A program made the translations under genes and the position numbers. Below are positions 5,853-8,598 of a DNA stretch of 8,598 nt, one piece after another (positions within the stretch are counted from its first letter, which is position 1; every line of letters starts with the position of its first letter). The notes beneath the pieces are model-generated. The model saw only the letters and a list, made by a program, of their open reading frames with translations. It was not told the DNA's origin and did no database searches. The stretch spans positions 1 through 8,598 of the forward strand of contig CANETG010000101.1 in NCBI GenBank assembly GCA_947440875.1, read 5' to 3'. Origin of the DNA: Bacteriovoracaceae bacterium (lineage in GTDB: Bacteria; Bdellovibrionota; Bacteriovoracia; Bacteriovoracales; Bacteriovoracaceae).

Positions 5853-7070
5853 TTGAAGTGGTTTTTGGCATTTTGGCTTATGAGCTTTCTAGGTTATGCC
5901 CAGGCGCAGACCTGGGCCCAGCTCCCGAGGGGTGTTCGCGCTCTGGGGTATAGAAATGTCACAACGACTCCGATCAAATCAAACTTCAATCAGTTTCGTT
6001 CTGAGACATCTCTTTCCACAAATTTTCGAGTCGACGCCATCACACTCAATGAGATCTCAGAAAATATTCTGATTCCAGGCGAGGACATCGACGAGACTGC
6101 GTACAACAATCTTCTGATCGGCGAATACGGAATCGATGCCCAGGCCCGCGCAAATGTCCACGGTTTTGGATTTGGTTACGGACTCACTGACAAAATCATG
6201 CTCTACGCTGAGATTGCCTATTATGATGTCAACGTTAATTCAAGAATCAAGCGTACGAAAGGCAACAACTATAAAGAGATCGCACAGTATCTCCGCAATA
6301 AAGGCAACAGTACCTACAACGATAAACAGCTCACCGAACTTATCGACCGCATGGTTGATGTAAATGAGAATAACATTCAGTCTGTGATCACAAACTACTA
6401 CGGCTACAAACCAATCGGAAATTGGCAGGGTAAGGGCTACGACGACATGGAAGCTGGAGTAATGATAAAGGCAATCGACAAAGGTACCTGGGGCCTTCAA
6501 GTTTATCCCGGGGTCATCCTGCCTACAGGAATGCAGGACGACCCAAATATCCTTCAAGACGTTGGCTTCGGTGACGGTCAGTTTGATGTGTTCGGAGAAC
6601 TTGGTACCGGGTACATCGTCAATGATAACTTATCCTTTGGAACAAGATTCCGTTACACTTACCAGACCCCTACGCAAAAAGATCTTCGCGTCCCAACGGC
6701 AAGAGACTTCGAACTCTCCTCTGAAAAAGGTGAGTTCGATGTGAAGTACGGCGACAAACTCAACTTCATGCTAAATACAACGATCGCGGTGAACGACTGG
6801 TTCTCATTCTCACCTGTGTACCGCTACCTCTATCAAATGAAATCGGAGTACGATTCTTCATTCGCGGACGCAAATAAGTTCTTATCGTTAGATTCGGACA
6901 AGCAGGAACACCAGGCGCAGCTGACAGCTTCAGTTTCATCAATTCAGCCATTTCTGAAGAAGAAGTTTGCTCTACCTGCGCAGATAAATTTTAACATTGT
7001 TCAGACGGTAGCTGGGAAGAACGTACCGAAGGTAGGAAGATTTGAGGTCGAATTTCGATTGATCTTTTAA
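5853..7070 (+). CDS. Outer-membrane beta-barrel protein, transporter/porin-like
   Basis: The start is TTG 5853, supported by AGGAG at 5841-5845 seven bases upstream. The N-terminus is a Sec signal peptide with cleavage expected after AQA at residue 18. The 387-residue mature protein has alternating hydrophobic/polar segments rich in aromatic residues, for example GFGFGYGLTDKIMLYAEIAYY (104-124), WGLQVYPGVILPTG (213-226) and FDVFGELGTGYIVNDNLSFG (244-263). It ends in FEVEFRLIF with the terminal Phe used by the BAM machinery. The LPTG-x-DD followed by a GDG/Phe strand resembles the barrel family annotated as phenol-degradation meta-pathway (Phenol_MetA_deg) or transporter proteins, so transport of a small hydrophobic compound is possible. 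A charged, Asn-rich insertion at about 128-190 is a probable long external loop. Confidence 0.88.
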   Translation: MKWFLAFWLMSFLGYAQAQTWAQLPRGVRALGYRNVTTTPIKSNFNQFRSETSLSTNFRVDAITLNEISENILIPGEDIDETAYNNLLIGEYGIDAQARANVHGFGFGYGLTDKIMLYAEIAYYDVNVNSRIKRTKGNNYKEIAQYLRNKGNSTYNDKQLTELIDRMVDVNENNIQSVITNYYGYKPIGNWQGKGYDDMEAGVMIKAIDKGTWGLQVYPGVILPTGMQDDPNILQDVGFGDGQFDVFGELGTGYIVNDNLSFGTRFRYTYQTPTQKDLRVPTARDFELSSEKGEFDVKYGDKLNFMLNTTIAVNDWFSFSPVYRYLYQMKSEYDSSFADANKFLSLDSDKQEHQAQLTASVSSIQPFLKKKFALPAQINFNIVQTVAGKNVPKVGRFEVEFRLIF

Positions 7071-7212
7071 TTGTTCCCACAAGAGATCTGAAGACAACAG
7101 TGCCGTATAATTTGAAATTCGATTTAGTAGAAATGATAATCTTAATTCGGGTTGGACAGCCTTTTGAAATCTTTAAGGAAAGAGTCAGTTCGCCTCCCCC
7201 GATCTATCCAAT

Positions 7213-7310
7213 AAATTTGTTAAAGACAAGAATTCCAATCAAAAACCAGAAGAAAGGGTGTGACTTCAGAAAATTATTTCTTACTTCTGGGCATGGGAAT
7301 AAAAACTTAA
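7213..7310 (+). pseudogene. Remnant A: C-terminal end of a Bro-N/antirepressor-type protein
   Basis: The frame starting around 7224 reads RQEFQSKTRRKGVTSEN and ends at TAA 7308-7310. Codon by codon it matches the C-terminal ELESKTGRKVVTSEN of remnant B, and both match the conserved tail (E-KTG-VVT-EN) that I recall from Bro-N domain antirepressor/DinD-like proteins. Upstream bases 7213-7227 can be read as KFVKD in another frame, consistent with KIAKS of remnant B plus a small deletion. Everything before that, including the Bro-N domain, is missing or unrecognisable. Confidence 0.55.
7229..7274 (+). repeat. 46-bp imperfect direct repeat, copy 1
   Basis: These 46 bases match 7483-7528 at 40 of 46 positions with no gaps. 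The matching phase preserves the antirepressor-tail codons in both copies, which shows that this is ancestral coding homology. Confidence 0.8.
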
Positions 7311-7558
7311 AGGAATAAAAAATCAAAATTTGCGCGATCACATGAGAAAAGCAGAACTCATTTTAACCGCGCTCGCAGAACTTTCAACCAGACAAGTTGC
7401 CGAATCCAAAAATGCTACTGGACTTGAAGAAAACAAGAAAGCTTCAGAGGTTGGTGAAAAAAATCGCGAAGAGTGCTCGGGTAGAACTCGAATCAAAAAC
7501 CGGAAGGAAGGTTGTCACTTCAGAAAATGTTCTTCCACCAGCAAGAACAAAAAAATGA
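7298..7558 (+). pseudogene. Remnant B: C-terminal third of a Bro-N/antirepressor-type protein, two frameshifts
   Basis: With two single-base corrections this stretch gives one continuous protein tail ending at TGA 7556-7558. It begins NKNLK (7298-7312), shifts frame near 7306, and continues as LKGIKNQNLRDHM (7306-7344). Next come ELILTALAELSTRQVAES and NATGLEENKKASEVG, up to 7458. After a shift in the A7 run at 7457-7463 it ends KIAKSARVELESKTGRKVV, TSENVLPPARTKK. The NLKGLK-ENLRDHM block, the ELIL-LAE-STRQIAE helix and the GG-A-ARVELE-KTG-VV tail are the conserved C-terminal features of Bro-N family (phage antirepressor/DinD-like) proteins as I remember them. The N-terminal Bro-N DNA-binding domain is absent, so the gene cannot be functional. 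Such genes are typical of prophages and accessory islands. Confidence 0.68.
7483..7528 (+). repeat. 46-bp imperfect direct repeat, copy 2
   Basis: Second copy of the repeat, starting 254 bases after the first. It encodes ELESKTGRKVVTSEN in remnant B. Confidence 0.8.
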
Positions 7559-7582
7559 GAGCAAGAAGAAGAAGAAAAAGTC

Positions 7583-7878
7583 TTAAGCATCTTTCAAGTC
7601 CCGTCTTACTCTAAAACGAAACGATCCTACTTGCCACATAAGAACCAAAAACAAAATAGCTGATTTCGAAAGCGGAATATCACGGTGTTCGTAAATAACT
7701 TTTCCATCTTCAGCGACTATTTTACTTGAATCCGTTGGCGAAAACTTTAAACCAAGTGTGAGCGAACTCTTTTTACCGTCTATGCTTGGTCTGGATTTTT
7801 AGCAATATTGACCTGCATGGAAGATAAAAAAACAGGAAGATCAAAAAAAACGTAGTCGATAATGCTTTGGTCCCCCAA
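7583..7878 (-). pseudogene. 3' remnant of an unrecognised gene, one frameshift
   Basis: Read on the minus strand, one frame gives SIIDYVFFDLPVFLSSMQV then NIAKNPDQA before a TAG at 7782-7780. The frame open from 7798 to a TAA at 7585-7583 gives IDGKKSSLTLGLKFSP, SKIVAEDGKVIYEHRDIPLS, a hydrophobic KSAILFLVLMW segment and a basic end RFRVRRDLKDA. Adding one base near 7784 joins them into a single protein-like sequence of about 95 residues. No start codon with a ribosome site exists; the 5' side abuts the end of the IS3 remnant. The composition argues for a once-real gene, possibly broken by the insertion. I cannot name the family. Confidence 0.45.
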
Positions 7879-8010
7879 TTGACTATGCACCTTGTTTAAT
7901 TTGTTTATTATACTCTATAGGACTCATCATTCCAAGTCCGCAAGGCGCAAATTCATCTCATCATAGAATCTCAGGCATCGAAATGGCCTAAAGCAATGAC
8001 ATTGCCAAGC
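7865..8010 (-). mobile_element. IS3-type insertion sequence remnant: transposase C-terminus and putative right end
   Basis: On the minus strand one frame reads LRFYDEMNLRLADL (to about 7933) and the next frame reads GMMSPIEYNKQIKQGA, ending at TAG 7885-7883. Restoring one base between them gives a single tail with the FYNE-R-----LG-MSPIEY pattern that closes IS3-family (IS150/IS3 group) DDE transposases. Just beyond the stop lies TTGGGGGACCAA (7878-7867), G-rich as many IS3 terminal repeats are, possibly the right end. No catalytic DDE residues, no orfA and no left end are present, so the element is a dead fragment. Confidence 0.5.
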
Positions 8011-8080
8011 AGATAGATTTCTAAATTGAAAATGAAAAAAATAAAGTTAGTACTTCCTATTCCTTGATGGCCCGAAAAAC

Positions 8081-8598
8081 ATGCCAGAGGATAAATCATA
8101 CCAAGCAAGAATGAAAAAAAATCAAATTACGAAGCTATTGGAATCAAATTTTTCAAAAGATGATAATATTAGCTTTTATTTTTTGAAGAAAAGCAAAGTT
8201 ACAACTGAATCTGAAAATAAAATCCCATTCAAAACCAAAAAGAAGACCAGCGCTGAAAAAGTAAAAGCTATTGAAAAGAAGTTTCAAAAAGAATCAGGAG
8301 TAAACTGGGAATTCATCCAATGGAGTCAATTCATCGGCAAGATCATTCCTGAATCCAAAGTTTATAAAATTCCTTTTTTTGATTCACAAAACGTTGAAGT
8401 GAAAAATCCATGGCGAGTCTGTCCCATTGGTAAGCACTGGGTAAGAAGACACCCGAAGCATCTTAATTCCGGCAAAGTCACTGATCATGATGGACATTGC
8501 AGAAAGAATCCATCGAAGAAAGATTTGCTCAAAGGTGATGAGATGGACCTTATCTCCACATCCGAATTGTTTTTAAATCCTAAAGTTAAAGTTTCTAA
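8081..8598 (+). CDS. Hypothetical basic protein with Cys/His-rich motif, runs off the window
   Basis: The frame is open from ATG 8081 to the last base, giving 172 complete codons with no stop. I do not recognise the family. Residues 1-75 are Lys-rich and probably helical, with no signal peptide. Residues 75-100 are mixed, with two Trp. At 109-150 there is a distinctive block, NPWRVCPIGKHWVRRHPKH, then SGKVTDHDGHCRKNPSKKD, containing Cys114, His119, His124, His127, His136, His139 and Cys140. That block could bind a metal and looks conserved rather than random. No Shine-Dalgarno site precedes ATG 8081; ATG 8111 is an alternative start but is no better supported. The gene sits directly after the IS3 remnant in the AT-rich region and is likely accessory. 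Its 3' end lies outside the window. Confidence 0.6.
   Translation, partial: MPEDKSYQARMKKNQITKLLESNFSKDDNISFYFLKKSKVTTESENKIPFKTKKKTSAEKVKAIEKKFQKESGVNWEFIQWSQFIGKIIPESKVYKIPFFDSQNVEVKNPWRVCPIGKHWVRRHPKHLNSGKVTDHDGHCRKNPSKKDLLKGDEMDLISTSELFLNPKVKVS

Larger units (their letters stand above)
7071..8080. other. AT-rich decayed region without intact genes
   Basis: About one kilobase separates the barrel gene from the next plausible gene. It is visibly more AT-rich than the sequence to the left and carries only broken reading frames: two antirepressor-like remnants (+), an unassigned gene remnant (-) and an IS3 transposase remnant (-), listed separately. The first 140 bases (7071-7212) and the stretch 8011-8080 hold nothing I can identify; a TATAAT at 7106-7111 lacks a -35 partner and precedes no real gene. 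No hairpin terminator follows the barrel gene. Confidence 0.6.

Noticed and set aside
7106..7111. TATAAT after the barrel gene as a promoter
   Set aside because: No -35 or extended -10 element accompanies it, and no intact gene follows.
7047..7119. Inverted pair TCGAATTTC / GAAATTCGA around the barrel stop codon as a terminator
   Set aside because: The arms are AT-rich, about 55 bases apart, and no T-tract follows, so an intrinsic terminator is not supported.
7100..7318. A 72-residue plus-strand protein from GTG 7100
   Set aside because: It crosses remnant A out of the conserved frame, has no ribosome site and no protein-like pattern; only its last codons (NKNLK) belong to remnant B.
7229..7528. 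The 46-bp repeat as CRISPR repeats or IS-flanking target duplications
   Set aside because: There are only two copies, 254 bases apart, with codon-phase-preserving mismatches; homology between two coding remnants explains them.
7330..7614. An intact 94-residue protein with an Arg-rich RRRRK tail
   Set aside because: Similarity leaves this frame at the A7 run near 7460; the basic tail is a product of reading the wrong frame after the shift.

Overview
The window looks like a chromosomal segment of a Gram-negative bacterium. It encodes two lipoproteins with N-terminal lipobox cysteines and one outer-membrane beta-barrel with a cleavable signal peptide and a C-terminal Phe. Gene style (TTG starts behind strong Shine-Dalgarno sites, a DUF4911-like protein, a Ste24-type M48 protease, a Lys-rich tail on a peroxiredoxin) would fit a Bdellovibrio/Bacteriovorax-type lineage or another former deltaproteobacterium. 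That assignment is an impression, not a demonstration.

Positions 1-7070 are dense housekeeping or envelope territory: a truncated lipoprotein gene (-), a DUF4911-like gene (+), a PrxQ/BCP peroxiredoxin (-) coupled to a glyoxalase II-like metallo-hydrolase (-), a Ste24-family membrane protease (+), a monoacylglycerol lipase-like hydrolase (-), a small four-Cys protein (+), a lipoprotein of unknown role (-) and an outer-membrane barrel (+). Apart from the peroxiredoxin/glyoxalase pair, each gene faces the opposite way to its neighbour. Three convergent pairs overlap or nearly touch at their stops (17 bp overlap, 30 bp overlap, 5 bp gap). One divergent pair overlaps at the start codons themselves. 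Two genes have a good -10 box exactly where a leaderless mRNA would need it. The peroxiredoxin and glyoxalase II-like enzymes plausibly form a small detoxification operon (peroxides, 2-oxoaldehydes); the other genes show no evident shared pathway.

From about 7071 the sequence becomes visibly more AT-rich and turns into a gene graveyard. On the + strand lie two tandem remnants of the C-terminal part of a Bro-N/antirepressor-type protein, sharing a 46-bp direct repeat and interrupted by frameshifts. On the - strand lie the 3' remnant of an unrecognised gene and the C-terminal remnant of an IS3-type transposase. After this a 172-codon reading frame begins at 8081 and runs off the window end; it encodes a basic protein with a Cys/His-rich motif that I could not assign. 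No intact mobile element, CRISPR array, tRNA or rRNA was seen. I do not see a convincing new multigene system; the most interesting items are the histone-H1-like tail on the peroxiredoxin, the start-codon overlap with putative leaderless promoters, and the decayed accessory island.
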